Shown piece after piece: positions 40,464-41,591 of a stretch of 41,591 nucleotides of DNA (position 1 is the first letter of the stretch; each line of letters starts with the position of its first letter). The DNA lies in the NCBI GenBank assembly GCA_947451045.1, contig CANFXM010000005.1, positions 1-41,591 of the forward strand, read 5' to 3'. Source of the DNA: Actinomycetota bacterium. Lineage in GTDB: Bacteria > Actinomycetota > Actinomycetes > Nanopelagicales > Nanopelagicaceae. The position numbers were made by a program, and so were the translations under genes. Under the pieces are notes generated by a model, which was not told the DNA's origin, made no database searches, and saw nothing but the letters and a program-made list of their open reading frames with translations.

Positions 40464-41278
40464 CTCTATCCATCATCTGTGCAGCCCTTATCTTCTCCAT
40501 TCCTGGTGCATACCTCATCGCTCGTGGCAACAATGGAACTCATAGCGCGACTGAACTTCATAACAGTGCAGCAATATTTGCTCGTAAAACACGCGATAGA
40601 AGTGGTGTGCGCTCGAGGCTTGAGGAATTAGGACTTATTAATGAGAGTGATTACGAAAACTTTCGAATTCGGCAAGTGCTCTATTGCTTGGCTTCCTCTG
40701 TTATTACTATTTTCGTACTCCTTTTTCTAGGTAAACCATTCATGTCCTCAATAATTCTTTCTATAGTGATTGCAATAATTCTCTACTTCTACATGGATCG
40801 TGAGCTTTCAATGAAAGTCAAGAAATTTCGAGTCCAACTTGAATCAGAATTTCCTGCGATTATTGAAATGCTTACACTCGCGATTTCTGCTGGTGAAACA
40901 CCACTAACAGCAATTATGCGTATTTCTCAAAGTGCTTCTGGTCAACTCCCACAAGAATTTGCTCGCGTTGTCTCCGAAGTCAAAGCAGGTTCATCACTCA
41001 ATATTGCTCTGGATTCCATGGGCCGGCGCATCAAGTCAGTACTCATTCGTCGTTTTGTAGATGCACTCGTAACAGCAACGCTGCGTGGTGCTCCATTAGT
41101 TGAAGTTCTCACTCGGCATGCAAGTGAAGCACGATCGGTTCAACGCAACAGAGTATTGAGTGCGGCAGGAAAAGCAGAGATATCAATGATGATCCCAGTG
41201 GTCTTCCTTATCCTCCCAATCTCAATTCTCTTTGCGTTATGGCCTTCTCTTGCAAACTTGAATTTATTTGCAGGTTAA
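40460..41278 (+). CDS. tadC: TadC-like pilus assembly inner membrane protein
   Basis: This 272-residue protein has a hydrophobic helix at the N-terminus (about residues 1-22) and helices at about 75-110 and near the C-terminus. The GSPF/TadC domain ESEFPAIIEMLTLAISAGETPLTAI lies near residue 132. It pairs with TadB. The reading frame is open far upstream (to 40259), but ATG 40460 overlaps the tadB TGA, the same ATGA coupling as at tadA-tadB, and matches family length. Its TAA is shared in the TTAA with the convergent WhiB-like gene. Confidence 0.88.
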   Translation: MTLSIICAALIFSIPGAYLIARGNNGTHSATELHNSAAIFARKTRDRSGVRSRLEELGLINESDYENFRIRQVLYCLASSVITIFVLLFLGKPFMSSIILSIVIAIILYFYMDRELSMKVKKFRVQLESEFPAIIEMLTLAISAGETPLTAIMRISQSASGQLPQEFARVVSEVKAGSSLNIALDSMGRRIKSVLIRRFVDALVTATLRGAPLVEVLTRHASEARSVQRNRVLSAAGKAEISMMIPVVFLILPISILFALWPSLANLNLFAG

Positions 41279-41591
41279 GCAGCACTCTCTTCGCGTTCGC
41301 TCTCTAATTCAATAGAGGAAACACTTTCGAGTACTACAGCAGTTGCAACTTGATCCATGCGAGGACGGCCAGCTTTGCGCTTGCGGGCAATGACTTTGCC
41401 ATCTTCGAATAGTTCCCCGCCCCATACGCCAACTGGTTCTTGACGTGAGAGAGCGCCTTCAAGACATTGCTTGCGTACTGGGCATCCACCGCAGAGAGAC
41501 TTTGCTTCTGCAACTTTAATTTCATCTTCGGAGAAGAAGAGTTCAGGATCTGCACTGTGGCATGGCAAGGTAAAGGCAATGGCGCTGTCAT
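41275..41591 (-). CDS. whiB7: WhiB7-like iron-sulfur transcription regulator, partial
   Basis: The visible part has the WhiB layout. LPCHSADPELFF holds the first Cys, and LCGGCPVRKQC the other three, which bind a 4Fe-4S cluster. GVWGGELFEDGKVI is the sigma-A-binding turn. A C-terminal GRPR AT-hook (KAGRPRM) marks the WhiB7 branch, which activates antibiotic-resistance and redox genes in mycobacteria. The N-terminus lies beyond the right edge: the frame stays open to 41591 and the TTG at 41568 is inside the domain. Its stop is shared with convergent tadC (TTAA). Confidence 0.87.
   Translation of the reverse strand, partial: DSAIAFTLPCHSADPELFFSEDEIKVAEAKSLCGGCPVRKQCLEGALSRQEPVGVWGGELFEDGKVIARKRKAGRPRMDQVATAVVLESVSSIELESEREESAA

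Overview
The window is chromosomal DNA of a gene-dense, low-GC, apparently streamlined actinobacterium. The lineage signals are the order prfB-ftsE-ftsX-smpB-ssrA, an actinobacterial multifunctional 2-oxoglutarate enzyme (Kgd), a SigR/RsrA-type pair, a WhiB7-like protein, an actinobacterial initiator tRNA with a C1-U72 mismatch, and a block resembling Rv3193c-Rv3197 of Mycobacterium tuberculosis. AT-rich codon use, overlapping genes and tiny spacers would fit freshwater Nanopelagicales (acI), but that placement is inference. I see no prophage, insertion sequence or CRISPR array.

Layout. 1-10.2 kb: a secreted GH18 hydrolase (cut by the window edge), an aquaporin, a DUF3039 protein, argF, a three-gene proton-translocating transhydrogenase operon (pntA1-pntA2-pntB) ending in a long hairpin, a pirin, a DUF222-HNH protein, a GNAT acetyltransferase and a small membrane protein. 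10.2-14.4 kb, minus strand: prfB, ftsE, ftsX, smpB and tmRNA, with two separate arrays of 13-14 bp tandem repeats on either side of smpB. 14.4-16.0 kb, minus: a pilin-like and TadE/TadG-like minor-pilin operon. 16.1-25.4 kb: an AarF/UbiB kinase, a ThiF/cyclodehydratase-like protein, a DUF5679 zinc ribbon, a YgjP-type metallopeptidase, a zincin_2 protein, a Lon-like membrane protease without a recognisable PDZ domain, and UPF0182. Then come initiator tRNA and its terminator. 25.6-31.0 kb, minus: aroA-rsgA-hisN-copA. 31-33.2 kb, plus: an HMCES/YedK-type abasic-site protein, then sigR-rsrA-thioesterase. 33.1-33.9 kb: nickel SOD and its maturation peptidase, divergent around a 17-bp palindrome. 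33.9-37.7 kb: kgd. 38.2-41.3 kb: a degenerate GGDEF protein, then tadA-tadB-tadC, meeting a WhiB7-like gene tail to tail.

The most striking feature is promoter architecture. Many genes have a TANNNT -10 element exactly 6-7 nt before the ATG and no Shine-Dalgarno sequence, as expected of leaderless mRNAs (argF, pntA1, prfB, aroA, the HMCES gene, sigR, tadA and others). At two places (aroA/HMCES and a membrane-protein/GGDEF pair) divergent genes are separated by only 22 and 24 bp. There the two opposing -10 hexamers share the same self-complementary TA dinucleotide, so both start codons could be transcription start sites of one bidirectional promoter.

Functional links: trans-translation and termination (prfB, smpB, ssrA), redox and stress control (sigR/rsrA, NiSOD, a WhiB7-like regulator), central carbon and redox balance (kgd, pntAB) and type IV Tad pili encoded at two separate loci in the window.
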